A stretch of 64,000 nucleotides of DNA from Pseudomonadota bacterium (GTDB lineage: Bacteria; Pseudomonadota; Gammaproteobacteria; Steroidobacterales; Steroidobacteraceae): contig JAFEDU010000001.1 in assembly GCA_018241425.1 (NCBI GenBank), positions 186,001-250,000 of the forward strand, in the 5' to 3' direction. Each line of letters opens with the position of its first letter. The first letter of the stretch is position 1. Made by a program: the position numbers and the translations under genes. Positions 17,813 to 26,019 of the stretch are shown piece by piece. The notes beneath the pieces were generated by a model. The model saw only the letters and a program-made list of their open reading frames with translations, was not told the DNA's origin and did no database searches.

Positions 17813-18789
17813 GCGAACCGACACCGGCCGTGCTGCCCCAGCTTCCCTGGACGCAGGGTGAGCGCGCCCGACTGGCGGCTGCGCTCAGGGCCGGCCGGCT
17901 GCCGCATGCGCTGCTCATCCACGAGGCGCCGGGGGCGGGCGGGGAGTGGCTGGCGTTCTGGACGGCGCAACTGGCGCTGTGCGAGCACCGCGATGAGGCG
18001 CCCTGCGGGCGGTGCGCTGCCTGCCGCCGGGTCGCGGCGCGGGCACACCCCGACCTCCTGATCCTCGCACCCGAGGAAGACTCGTCGCAGATCCGCATCG
18101 AGCAGGTGCGCGAGCTCGGCGCGGAGCTTGCACTCACCAGCCACGGGGGCGGCTACAAGGTGGGGGTGGTGAGCCCCGCGGACGGGCTTAACCGGTTCGC
18201 GGCCAATGCGCTCCTCAAGACCCTCGAGGAGCCCCCGGCGCGCACGCTCCTCATCCTGGTCGCGACCCAGCCCTCGCGCCTCCCCGCGACGATCCTCAGC
18301 CGCTGCCAGCGCCTGAAGGTCGCGGCCCCCAGCCGCGCCGCGTCGCTCACGTGGCTGACGGCCGCCGGCGGCGAGAAGCCGTGGGGCCCGGCGCTGGATA
18401 CCCTGGGCGAGGCCCCGCTGACGGCGCTGGACAGCGATCCCGAGGCGGTCGCGGAAGCCGCCGACGATACCCGCAGGACGCTCGAGGCCTTCCTCGCCGG
18501 CACCGCCGACCCGGCGGCCACCGCGGAGCGCTGGACACGCTCCGAGCTCCCGCTGCGGCTGCGTGCCACTGAGAATTGGCTCACAGATCGCATCCGGCGG
18601 GGTGGGTCCGGGGGTCGTCTTATGCCAGAACTGCGCGGTGGCCCCCACTTGTCAGGGGGTCGTCCGGTCTTGAATATACGGGAGCTTTTCCGGCTCGTTG
18701 ACGAGGTGCGGGAACTTCGTGCCACGCTCGACGTCCCTTTGAACCGGGGTGTCGCGCTGGAGGCCCTGTTCCGGCGACTGGCACCTTAG
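17809..18789 (+). CDS. holB: DNA polymerase III delta prime subunit
   Basis: Predicted 326 residues. This clamp-loader subunit shows the degenerate P-loop region (E-A-P-G-A-G-G-E) expected for delta prime, a four-cysteine zinc cluster (C-x8-C-x2-C-x2-C, about residues 58-72), and the sensor segment A-N-A-L-L-K-T-L-E-E-P-P-A-R-T. It starts with GTG in a GTGA overlap with tmk. pilZ follows, as in Pseudomonas and Xanthomonas. Confidence 0.93.
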   Translation: MSEPTPAVLPQLPWTQGERARLAAALRAGRLPHALLIHEAPGAGGEWLAFWTAQLALCEHRDEAPCGRCAACRRVAARAHPDLLILAPEEDSSQIRIEQVRELGAELALTSHGGGYKVGVVSPADGLNRFAANALLKTLEEPPARTLLILVATQPSRLPATILSRCQRLKVAAPSRAASLTWLTAAGGEKPWGPALDTLGEAPLTALDSDPEAVAEAADDTRRTLEAFLAGTADPAATAERWTRSELPLRLRATENWLTDRIRRGGSGGRLMPELRGGPHLSGGRPVLNIRELFRLVDEVRELRATLDVPLNRGVALEALFRRLAP

Positions 18790-18827
18790 AGGGCGACGGG
18801 CGGCTCAAGACCAAGAGGCAGGCGGGG

Positions 18828-19226
18828 ATGTCGGCAAATCCGGCGAGCATCGGCGGGGACAGGAATTTGAGAGCGGGCGGGAACAAACCGGGACTCCTCA
18901 CCCTTACCATCAAGGACAAGAGTGCCCTGTATCTGGCCTACATGCCGTTCGTGAAGAACGGAGGCCTGTTCATCCCCACGAACAACAACTACCGCCTGGG
19001 CGATGAGGTCTTCATGCTCCTGAACCTCATGGGCGAGGACGAGAAGCTGCCGGTGGCCGGACGCGTGATCTGGGTGACCCCCAAGGGCGCGCAGGGCAAC
19101 CAGGGCAAGCGCACGGCGGGCATCGGCGTTCAGTTCTCCGACCAGGACCGCGGCCAGACCCAGAAGAAGATCGAGACCTACCTCGCCGGAGCCCTCTCGG
19201 GCGACAAGGCGACGCACACCATGTGA
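18828..19226 (+). CDS. pilZ: PilZ domain protein of type IV pilus biogenesis
   Basis: Predicted 132 residues. The PilZ fold is visible in L-A-Y-M-P-F-V-K-N-G-G-L-F-I-P-T, Y-x-L-G-D-E-V-F-M-L-L and V-I-W-V-T-P-K-G, followed by G-I-G-V-Q-F. The Arg-x-x-x-Arg motif needed for c-di-GMP binding is absent, as in the founding Pseudomonas PilZ, so it probably works by protein contacts. It sits directly after holB. The tatD gene that often follows is missing; a stem-loop and a rearranged region follow instead. Confidence 0.92.
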   Translation: MSANPASIGGDRNLRAGGNKPGLLTLTIKDKSALYLAYMPFVKNGGLFIPTNNNYRLGDEVFMLLNLMGEDEKLPVAGRVIWVTPKGAQGNQGKRTAGIGVQFSDQDRGQTQKKIETYLAGALSGDKATHTM

Positions 19227-19229
19227 TCC

Positions 19230-19252
19230 GCGGGCGGGAAGGTCCCGCCCGC
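19230..19252 (+). terminator. Stem-loop after pilZ
   Basis: A perfect 10-bp GC-rich stem (19230-19239 with 19243-19252) and 3-nt loop lie 4 nt after the pilZ stop. There is no U-run, so termination efficiency is uncertain, but the position fits the end of the fab-pab-holB-pilZ transcript. Confidence 0.55.
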
Positions 19253-19265
19253 AGGTCCTCGCGCC

Positions 19266-19526
19266 CTACCCGGGCGTCGACTTCTTCCTGAACTCCGCGC
19301 TGATGTGGATCTTGGTGCGATCACTCACGATGGGCACGTACTTGCCGAGCCCGAAGTCCGAGCGCAGCACCGACCCTTCCGCATCCAATCCCACCATCGT
19401 GTCCCGCACCGTGAACGGGTCGTGGCCCGCGCGGTGGAACGTGGCCTCGAGGACCAGGGGCTTGGTGACCTCGTGCATCGTGAGCTCGCCCTCGCTCCGC
19501 CGGGGCAGCGCGCCGCCGGCCCGCAC
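19266..19526 (-). pseudogene. C-terminal fragment of a YceI-family protein
   Basis: The frame encodes a clear YceI C-terminus: L-T-M-H-E-V-T-K-P-L-V-L-E-A-T-F, then R-S-D-F-G-L-G-K-Y-V-P-I-V-S-D and a final strand ending in S-A-E-F. YceI proteins are about 190 residues, periplasmic lipid-binding lipocalin-like barrels; only the last ~75 remain. No signal peptide or first half is found upstream. The similarity stops where a second truncated gene begins on the other strand, so this is a remnant of a deletion. Confidence 0.7.
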
Positions 19527-19910
19527 ACCGTCGGGGTAGTGCCGTTCCGGGACCTCACGACCCAGGAAATGACCGAGGAGTACTTCGCGGACGGCATGAC
19601 CGAGGAGCTCATCAACAAGCTGAGCCGCGTCCCGGGCCTCCAGGTGGCGGGGCCCACGGCGTCCTTTTACTTCAAGGGGAAGCAGGTGCCGCTCGCGGGC
19701 ATCGCGAATTCACTCGGCGTTGCCTACCTGGTCGACGGCAGCATCCGCAAGTCCGGGCCCACGATCCGGGTCTCGGTGCGCCTGGTGCGCGCATCGGACG
19801 GCTTCGTGATCTGGACGCAGACCTATGACCGGCCCGGCGAGGATCGCCTCGCGATCCAGGACCAGATCGCCACGGCCGTGGCGGGATCGCTCGGCCGCTC
19901 CATCGGCTGA
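19521..19910 (+). pseudogene. TolB-like domain fragment of an adenylate cyclase/regulator-type protein
   Basis: The translated segment reads V-V-P-F-R-D-L-T-T, then E-Y-F-A-D-G-M-T-E-E-L-I-N-K-L, S-F-Y-F-K-G-K, L-G-V-A-Y-L-V-D-G-S-I-R-K-S-G and A-I-Q-D-Q-I-A. This is the domain found between N-terminal DNA-binding or cyclase domains and C-terminal TPR repeats in large cytoplasmic proteins. Here only this ~125-residue domain remains: nothing recognisable lies N-terminal and a stop ends it before any TPR. An open frame from 19305 runs into it through antisense YceI sequence. It is best read as a remnant. Confidence 0.65.
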
Positions 19911-19927
19911 GCCGCGCTTTGCGAAGG

Positions 19928-20374
19928 TCAGCCGTCCGGGCGCAGGGCCGCGGACAGTTCCGCGACCACGGCCGCGACCGGTGAGTCGGCGCGCCGTCCT
20001 CCCGCGGGCGACAGCCGCAGCAGCACTTCCTCCGCGTAGGGCTGCCCGCGCTGCAGCTCGAGCCACATCTGCCGCCCGGAGTGACGCAGCTCGCGCGAGC
20101 CCAGTGCCCGCACGGTGCGCAGCCACACCATCGCGCCGGCGGCCTCGTCCAGGCGTGCGGCCCGCTGCGAGCGGTGCACACGCTCGGCGAGGCGCCGTTC
20201 GTACACGAGGGTGCGGGGGTCGTTCTCGAGTCCGGCGAACGAATCCGGCAGCGCGCCGCCGCGCCGGGCGGTGGCGCGGACCTGGGTGGCCTGGGCGAGG
20301 AGGGCGCCGACCTCGCGGCTGGACTGGTCCTTGAGGGAGGCGACGAAGCGCTCCAGGTCCCTGGCAGCATCCAC
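19928..20374 (-). CDS. Unknown, Arg/Ala-rich helical protein
   Basis: Predicted 148 residues, mostly helical and without membrane segments (contains F-V-A-S-L-K-D-Q-S-S-R-E-V-G and E-R-R-L-A-E-R-V-H-R). The GTG at 20374 with GGAG eight bases upstream is the best start; it lies 18 nt after the stop of a 44-codon frame, suggesting coupling. No family is recognised. It runs antisense to, and ends next to, the TolB-like fragment. Confidence 0.55.
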   Translation of the reverse strand: MDAARDLERFVASLKDQSSREVGALLAQATQVRATARRGGALPDSFAGLENDPRTLVYERRLAERVHRSQRAARLDEAAGAMVWLRTVRALGSRELRHSGRQMWLELQRGQPYAEEVLLRLSPAGGRRADSPVAAVVAELSAALRPDG

Positions 20375-20391
20375 CCTGCTGGCTCCGGGGC

Positions 20392-20526
20392 TCAGAGGGC
20401 GCGGTGCGGGCGCACGGGGTGCACGAGCACCGGGTGGATCGCGACCGGCTGCGGGCGCAGCTGCGGAAACGGCAGCATCGGCAGCCGCACGTTCATGAGT
20501 GAGGCCCAGATCAGGAAGGCAGCCAT
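20392..20526 (-). CDS. Possible 44-residue peptide
   Basis: A short frame starts at the ATG at 20526, preceded by AAGGACGAG (eight-base spacing), a good ribosome binding site. The peptide has a hydrophobic start (M-A-A-F-L-I-W-A-S-L-M) and a Pro/His/Arg-rich tail (H-P-V-L-V-H-P-V-R-P-H). It ends 18 nt before the likely GTG start of the next gene. It could be a small membrane peptide or a leader controlling the downstream gene. No homologue is recognised. Confidence 0.4.
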   Translation of the reverse strand: MAAFLIWASLMNVRLPMLPFPQLRPQPVAIHPVLVHPVRPHRAL

Positions 20527-20612
20527 GGCGCTCGTCCTTGGGGAAATAGGTCGCCGCAGGGGATCCGACCTTGCCCCGTCCCCGTGACGAGCCTGTGACG
20601 TGCGTGTGAATT

Positions 20613-20632
20613 GCCGCGCGCGAAGGCGCGGC
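20613..20632 (-). terminator. Possible stem-loop after the cyclic-nucleotide/rhodanese gene
   Basis: GCCGCGC (20613-20619) pairs with GCGCGGC (20626-20632) nine bases beyond the stop of the minus-strand gene at 20641. There is no U-tract. Weak call. Confidence 0.35.
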
Positions 20633-20640
20633 GGGCCCTG

Positions 20641-21726
20641 TCAGGGCTTGGTGGAGTTCGCGCCGCGGGTCAGCTGCAGGCCGGCACCGTTGCTGAGGCC
20701 GCCCTTGAGCACGTAGGCATCGAAGCCGCGTTCCACCAGGATGTAGGCGGCGGCGGAGCTGCGCCGGCCGGTGTCGCAGTACACCAGGTATGGCTTGGTG
20801 CGGTCGAGCGTCGAGAGCTTGAGGCGGATGAGGTACAGCGGGATGTTCAGCGCCCCCTCGACCGCGAGGTTCTGGTACTCGCTCGGCAGGCGCACGTCGA
20901 GCCAGCGCCCGCCGCGCTCGAGGATCTTGCGCGCGCCGTCGGGGTTCACCCACTGCAGGAGCGGCTCGTTCATGAGCTCGCGGAAGTCCTGCTTGTTCAG
21001 GCGCATCACCACCCCGTCGGTGCTCATGGTGACGGTCGCGTTGCGCTTGGCCTCGGCGATGAGGGCTTCCTCGCCGAAGGTGTCCCCGACGTTGAGCTCG
21101 GCGAGCTTGATGCCCTCGCGGCTCAGGGGGGTCTCGCGCGTCACCAGGCACTTGCCCTGCACCAGGATGTAGAAGTAGTCGCCCTCGTCGCCCTGCTTGA
21201 TGATCACTTCCCCGGCACGGCAGGGGATGCGCTGCAGGCGCTGGAAGATCGCCTGGATGTTGGCGGGCGGGATGCGGTGGAACGCGTTGGTCTGCAGCAG
21301 CGTCGTCATCCAGTCATCGGAGCCTGCGCTCTGCAGCTGTGCCTGGAGTTCCTCGACCTCGTAGCTGCCGGTCTGGTCCCAGGTGATCATGACGTCCAGG
21401 AGGTCGCTGTCGATCGACAGGTAGCTCACGTCATCGATGGCGCGCACGGTCACGCGGCGCGGCAGGGTGGGGAAGAGCGGGTTGCGGGCCTCGGGCGTGC
21501 CGGCCTTGATGCTCGCGACGACCTTCTCGCCCTCCATCGCCTCGACGCGCCCGCGCACCAGCCACACGGTGCGCTTGTCGGTGTCGCCCTGGCTGAAGAG
21601 CGCTCGCCCGCCCTGGAGCGACTTGACGCTGACTTTCTTCGCAAGCGCGGTCAGGTTTTCGCGCTTCATCCCATCGAGCGGCGCGAACGATTTGAGCACC
21701 TGTACCGTGGCCTGCTCGTCGGACAT
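20641..21726 (-). CDS. Tandem cyclic nucleotide-binding domains fused to rhodanese
   Basis: Predicted 361 residues. There are two CRP-like cyclic nucleotide-binding domains (about 10-110 and 130-245). The second contains G-D-E-G-D-Y-F-Y-I-L-V-Q-G and a phosphate cassette-like F-G-E-E-A-L-I-A-E-A-K-R-N-A-T-V. A C-terminal rhodanese domain (about 260-350) has its active-site Cys in Y-C-D-T-G-R-R-S-S. There is no DNA-binding helix-turn-helix. It is probably a cytoplasmic protein that couples nucleotide sensing to sulfur transfer or to a partner enzyme; the exact role is unknown. AGGAA precedes the ATG. Confidence 0.88.
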   Translation of the reverse strand: MSDEQATVQVLKSFAPLDGMKRENLTALAKKVSVKSLQGGRALFSQGDTDKRTVWLVRGRVEAMEGEKVVASIKAGTPEARNPLFPTLPRRVTVRAIDDVSYLSIDSDLLDVMITWDQTGSYEVEELQAQLQSAGSDDWMTTLLQTNAFHRIPPANIQAIFQRLQRIPCRAGEVIIKQGDEGDYFYILVQGKCLVTRETPLSREGIKLAELNVGDTFGEEALIAEAKRNATVTMSTDGVVMRLNKQDFRELMNEPLLQWVNPDGARKILERGGRWLDVRLPSEYQNLAVEGALNIPLYLIRLKLSTLDRTKPYLVYCDTGRRSSAAAYILVERGFDAYVLKGGLSNGAGLQLTRGANSTKP

Positions 21727-21848
21727 GTCTTCCTAGGCTCTGTGCGCGGATTTGACGGTAAGCAATCGAAAAAACCAACAATATCAGGCCGGTATTACCC
21801 GGTCCTGCCGGATGGTAGCACAGGGCTCCGTGAGCGCCGGACTGTAGG

Positions 21849-23897
21849 TCACGCTTTTCCGTCGCCGTGCAGCGCGCTCCAGCCCGGATCGGGTCTAAAG
21901 CGCTCACCGTACCGGCCGGCCAGTTCCGTGAGGCGCGTCACGCAGCTGGCCGGACCGCGGCTGCGCGCATAGGTGAGCGGGCCGCCTCGGAACGGTGCAA
22001 AGCCGGTCCCGAAGATCACCGCGGCATCGGCGAGGTCCGCATCGGCGACGACGCCCTCGCGCAGGCACGCCACGCACTCGTTGACCAGCGTCAGGATCAG
22101 CCGGTCGGTGAGGTCTGCCGGGGCGCCGCCCGCTGCCGGGGGCTTCACGGCCTTGCCGTCCTCCCAGCGGTAGAAGCCCTCGCCGCTCTTGCGACCGAGC
22201 TTGCCGGCGGCGATCAGCTCCGACAGCCGTGTGATCTGCGTCACGGGGCGGTTCAGCTGCTGCGCGATGATCTCACCCACGTGCTGGGCCACGTCGAGAC
22301 CCACCACGTCGATCAGCTCGATCGGCCCCATGGGCATCCCGAACTCGACGGCGGCGCGGTCGATGAGCGGCAGCGGCACGCCCTCCTGGGCGGCGAGCAT
22401 CGCCTCGTACATGTAGGGGACGAGCACGCGGTTCACCATGAAGCCCGGGGCGCTGCGGCAGGCGACCGGGAGCTTGTCGAGGCGCCGCGCGAAGCCGGTC
22501 GCGGTCTGCACGGCCTGCGGGTCGGTCGACTGCGCGTGCACGACCTCGACCAGCGGCATCTGCGGGACGGGGTTGAAGAAGTGCAGGCCCACCAGGCGCG
22601 ACGGGTTCGCAAGGCGCGCCGCCAGGGGCTCGAGCATGATGCTCGAGGTGTTGGTCGCGAGCAGCGCTCCGGGCTTCAGTTGCGGCTCGACCTGCGCGTA
22701 GAGCGCCTGCTTGGCCTCGAGGTTCTCGAAGATGGCCTCGATCAGGACGTCCGCCTCGGGTACGCCGGCGCCTGCGACGTCGGCCCGGAGCCTCCCCGAG
22801 GCGGCCTCGCGTTCCTGCGGGTCGCGGATGCGCTTCTCGAAGAGCTCGGCGGCGCGCTTCAGGGCCGGCTCGATGAACTTGAGCTCCCGGTCCTGCAGGG
22901 TCACCGTGAAGCCGCGCAGCGCCGACCAGGCGGCGATGTCCCCGCCCATGACGCCGGCGCCCACCACGTGCACGTGCTTCAGGTCCTTGCCGGCCTTGCC
23001 GCCCTGGGCCTTCAGCCGGTCGGTGAGGAAAAACACCCGGATCAGGTTGCGCGCCGTCTCGGTGAGGAACAGGTGCGCCATGGAGCGCGCCTCGCCCTCG
23101 TAGGCGACCGCGCCGTGCGCGCCGTAGCGCGCCCACAGGTCGATGATGGCGTAGGGGGCGGGGTAGTGCGCCTTCGGGGCGCGCTTGACGACCTGGGCGA
23201 GGAGCGCGTTCTTGACCAGCGGCCGCAGCGGGCCGTAGCTCAGGATGCGCTCGCTGAAGGGCGGGCGGTGCGGGGGCGGGGGGTTCGCGATCAGCTCGCG
23301 CGCGGCCTCGCGCAGCTTCTCCGCCGGCACCAGCCGGTCGATGAGCCCCAGGCGCAGCGCCTTCTCGCCGCGCACCGGCTTGCCGGCGAGCATCATCTCC
23401 ATCGCCGGGCGTACGCCGATGAGGCGCACGGTGCGCACCGTCCCCCCGAATCCCGGGTGCAGCCCGAGCTGCACTTCCGGCAGGCCGAGGGACAGCTTGT
23501 CGTCGTCCACGCCGATGCGGTAGCGGCAGGCGAGCGCGGTCTCCAGTCCCCCGCCGAGGGCGAAGCCGTGGATCGCCGCGACCGTGGGGAAGGGCAGCGC
23601 CTCGAGGCGGTCGAACACCTGCTGGCCCCGGCGGATGAGGCCGTAGCCCTGGTTCTCATCGGTGAGCTGGGTGAATTCGCGGATGTCGGCGCCGGCGATG
23701 AAGCCGCTCTTCTTGCCCGAGATCAGCACCAGCCCCTTCGGGGGCTGCCGGCTGACCTCGGTCAGGAGGGCATCGAGCTCGGTGAGCACCGGGGCCGAGA
23801 GCACGTTGGCCGAGGTGTTGGGCTTGTCGAGGGTGAGCCAGGCGATGCCGTCGGGCTCGCGGGTGAGCGTCCAGCTCGCGGCGGTGGTGTCGGTCAT
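21849..23897 (-). CDS. fadJ: Bifunctional enoyl-CoA hydratase / 3-hydroxyacyl-CoA dehydrogenase
   Basis: Predicted 682 residues. The N-terminal crotonase domain has the oxyanion segment H-G-F-A-L-G-G-G-L-E and catalytic Glu in G-L-P-E-V-Q-L-G-L. The C-terminal NAD domain has G-A-G-V-M-G-G, T-N-T-S-S-I and H-F-F-N-P-V-P-Q-M. It carries out the hydration and oxidation steps of fatty-acid beta-oxidation; the thiolase partner is not in the window. FadB and FadJ cannot be told apart with certainty; lack of an adjacent fadA favours the FadJ-like name. A phosphodiesterase-fold gene ends 25 nt before its start. Confidence 0.9.
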   Translation of the reverse strand: MTDTTAASWTLTREPDGIAWLTLDKPNTSANVLSAPVLTELDALLTEVSRQPPKGLVLISGKKSGFIAGADIREFTQLTDENQGYGLIRRGQQVFDRLEALPFPTVAAIHGFALGGGLETALACRYRIGVDDDKLSLGLPEVQLGLHPGFGGTVRTVRLIGVRPAMEMMLAGKPVRGEKALRLGLIDRLVPAEKLREAARELIANPPPPHRPPFSERILSYGPLRPLVKNALLAQVVKRAPKAHYPAPYAIIDLWARYGAHGAVAYEGEARSMAHLFLTETARNLIRVFFLTDRLKAQGGKAGKDLKHVHVVGAGVMGGDIAAWSALRGFTVTLQDRELKFIEPALKRAAELFEKRIRDPQEREAASGRLRADVAGAGVPEADVLIEAIFENLEAKQALYAQVEPQLKPGALLATNTSSIMLEPLAARLANPSRLVGLHFFNPVPQMPLVEVVHAQSTDPQAVQTATGFARRLDKLPVACRSAPGFMVNRVLVPYMYEAMLAAQEGVPLPLIDRAAVEFGMPMGPIELIDVVGLDVAQHVGEIIAQQLNRPVTQITRLSELIAAGKLGRKSGEGFYRWEDGKAVKPPAAGGAPADLTDRLILTLVNECVACLREGVVADADLADAAVIFGTGFAPFRGGPLTYARSRGPASCVTRLTELAGRYGERFRPDPGWSALHGDGKA

Positions 23898-23922
23898 GGG
23901 GTTCGCCCCTGTGGCGTGTAGA

Positions 23923-24690
23923 TCAGGCGGCCGAGGCGCGGCCGCTCGTGGCCCCGCTCAGCACTTCGAAGTCGCACACCAGCGGCCGGTGGTCGGAGAA
24001 GCGCACGTCGGGGATGCGGAAGTCCTTGATGTGGATCTCCTCGCTCGCGAGCACGAAGTCCAGCTCGATGCGTGGCTGGCGGGCCGGGAAGGAGGGCAGG
24101 CCCGCGGTGTTGGCGCTGGAGAGCCCCGTGGCGCGCATGAAGAGGTAGATCTCGTGCGTGCCCCAGAAGGTGTTGAAGTCTCCCGCGACGATGACCGGCT
24201 TGTGCGCCTGGCGGATCAGGTCGTGGAGCGAGCGCAGCTGGTACTGGCGGTGGCGGAACTTCACCGACAGGTGCACCAGGAACACGCACACGTTCTCCAG
24301 CTCGAGCTCGATGATCAGCCGCTTGATGCCGGTGTCGAAGTAGTGGAAGCGCTCGCCGTGCACGGTCGGGGCCGACAGGAACGCGTTGCCCTGCTTGCGC
24401 ACGATGGGCATGAACTGGTTGATCGAGTCGGCCCCGTACTTGGTCTGGTAGGTCGAGTAGTGCCCGAGCTCGCGGGCGATGTGGTCGGCCTGGTTGAGCT
24501 TGCCGGTGCGGATCGAGCCGGTGTCGACCTCGATGAGGCCTACCACGTCCGGGTGCTCGGCACGGATGAACTCGGTGATACCGTGCAGCACCTTGCGGTT
24601 GTTGCGCAGGTAGCCCGCGCCCGGCACCGGCAGGTGGAAGGCGGGGCCGGTCCCGGTCGCGTAGCGGATGTTGTAGACGAGCAGTCGCAC
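23923..24690 (-). CDS. Endonuclease/exonuclease/phosphatase-family protein
   Basis: Predicted 255 residues, no signal peptide. The DNase I-like fold residues are visible: an N-terminal Y-N-I-R-Y, catalytic Glu in G-L-I-E-V-D-T, V-A-G-D-F-N-T-F-W-G, and a C-terminal F-S-D-H-R-P-L-V. Members hydrolyse phosphodiesters in nucleic acids, lipids or small molecules; the substrate here is unknown. It precedes fadJ by 25 nt on the same strand and faces the TIR-like gene. Confidence 0.85.
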   Translation of the reverse strand: MRLLVYNIRYATGTGPAFHLPVPGAGYLRNNRKVLHGITEFIRAEHPDVVGLIEVDTGSIRTGKLNQADHIARELGHYSTYQTKYGADSINQFMPIVRKQGNAFLSAPTVHGERFHYFDTGIKRLIIELELENVCVFLVHLSVKFRHRQYQLRSLHDLIRQAHKPVIVAGDFNTFWGTHEIYLFMRATGLSSANTAGLPSFPARQPRIELDFVLASEEIHIKDFRIPDVRFSDHRPLVCDFEVLSGATSGRASAA

Positions 24691-24858
24691 CGTGCGGGCC
24701 TTTCAGGCCTTAGGTTCGTGAACGAGGCGGTCATTCTAGCGTGCGCGCGGCGGCCGTGTGGCGCAGCGCCGGACGCGGCCTGTCGCAGGATGGCGCCGCC
24801 CGCAAGCGACTGTAACCCCAAGTTCCTAAGGCTCGGCCGTTGTGCGAGACTTCCGCCC

Positions 24859-25311
24859 ATGTCGCAGGCCAATCCGATCCGCCTCTTCATCACCCACACC
24901 TGGGAGATGAGCGATGACTACCTGCGCGTGTTCGAGTACCTGGAGAGCGCGCGGAACTTCTTCTACAAGAACTACAGCACGCCCGATAAGCCGGTGACCG
25001 GGGATCGCGAAGCGCTGCGCGAGGACCTGCGCCGGCAGATCGCGCCGGCGGAAGCGGTGATCGCGCTGCCGGGCCTCTACGACACGCAAAAGGACCTGCT
25101 CACCTTCCAGCTGCTCTACGCCCAGGCGAGCAAGAAGCCGGTGATCCTCATGAAGCCCTTCGGCATCGCCAAGGAGCCGCCCAAGGCGATCCTGGAGCTT
25201 GCGACCGACGTGGTGCAGTGGGACGAGCGCGCGCTGGTGGATTCGATCCGCGAGCACGCCCGCCAGGAGAAGACCGGGCGCTGGGACACGATCGAGTTCA
25301 AGCTCGACTGA
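24859..25311 (+). CDS. TIR-like (MTH538/DUF1863, ThsB-type) domain protein
   Basis: Predicted 150 residues, essentially one domain. An N-terminal strand I-R-L-F-I-T-H-T-W is followed by V-I-A-L-P-G-L-Y and K-K-P-V-I-L-M-K-P, then V-V-Q-W-D, the pattern of the TIR-like family that includes ThsB of Thoeris defence. At the position of the conserved helix Glu, by alignment of the A-x-x-x-x-K-P block, there is Gln84 (T-F-Q-L-L-Y-A). NAD cleavage is therefore doubtful. No ThsA-like effector is adjacent. The start is the only ATG that opens the first strand. Confidence 0.75.
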   Translation: MSQANPIRLFITHTWEMSDDYLRVFEYLESARNFFYKNYSTPDKPVTGDREALREDLRRQIAPAEAVIALPGLYDTQKDLLTFQLLYAQASKKPVILMKPFGIAKEPPKAILELATDVVQWDERALVDSIREHARQEKTGRWDTIEFKLD

Positions 25312-25327
25312 GGCTCAAGGGGTGGTA

Positions 25328-25346
25328 CGCGGCACCGCGTGCCGCG
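25328..25346. terminator. Bidirectional stem-loop between convergent genes
   Basis: CGCGGCAC (25328-25335) and GTGCCGCG (25339-25346) form a perfect 8-bp stem with a CGC loop, midway between the TIR-like gene and the convergent unknown gene. No U-tract on either side. Confidence 0.5.
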
Positions 25347-25356
25347 CACGGGATCC

Positions 25357-25764
25357 TCAGGCGTCGTGCCCGTAGAGCGAGATGACGCGCGGCACCTTCT
25401 TCTGGCGCGGCTTCGGTGCCGCCACCACATCGGGGGTCACCACGACGTTCGGCTGCGGCTCGATGCGCGTCGTCTCGCGCACGTACGCCCCGTAGAGGCG
25501 CACGAGGCTGGCGGCGACTTCGTCGGCCTGCACGTTGGACATCTTGCGCACCGTGGCCCGGACCGCGTCCTCGCCCGGCATCGGGCGCTCGCGCGTGAGG
25601 GTCTCGTGACAGGCCTTGAACTGCACGCGCAGCGCCTCGGGCAGTTCGTCGGTCTCGACCTGCGCGATGTGGTTGCGGAACGCATCCACGAGGCGGTCCT
25701 TGATGGAGCCGCTGCGGGTGACGGCGAGGGCCGCGCCTTCGAGTTGTTCCCAGGTAGTGCTCAT
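25357..25764 (-). CDS. Unknown cytoplasmic protein
   Basis: Predicted 135 residues, soluble and helical at the N-terminus, with a basic, Pro-containing C-terminal tail (K-P-R-Q-K-K-V-P-R). The ATG at 25764 has GAGG eight bases upstream, better than an in-frame codon at 25866. It converges on the TIR-like gene. No family is recognised. Confidence 0.7.
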   Translation of the reverse strand: MSTTWEQLEGAALAVTRSGSIKDRLVDAFRNHIAQVETDELPEALRVQFKACHETLTRERPMPGEDAVRATVRKMSNVQADEVAASLVRLYGAYVRETTRIEPQPNVVVTPDVVAAPKPRQKKVPRVISLYGHDA

Positions 25765-26019
25765 CACTACATCCTCAAGGTTGGCGCCGTGCTTAGGTTC
25801 GTCCGGTTCGAGCCTGCGCTGAAAGGCGGCGTCGCTGTTCTTGTTATTCCGGTCCGGCAATTTCAAGGCCGCTCAAGCGGCTGCAAACGAAATATAGCTC
25901 AGACTCTATGACAACTGCACGCGCCTTATGTGAAGCCCTGCCGGACCGGGCGAAGGGGGTCTGCCCCGCCCGAAATCTAGAACCGAATTTATAGAAACGT
26001 AATAAGCTATTGAAATCTA

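Noticed and set aside
21867..23921. A 684-codon open frame antisense to fadJ
   Set aside because: Mirrors the FadJ gene exactly and lacks family motifs.
24859..25764. A Thoeris defence system
   Set aside because: Only a ThsB-like domain is present, with Gln at the catalytic Glu position; there is no ThsA-type effector next to it.
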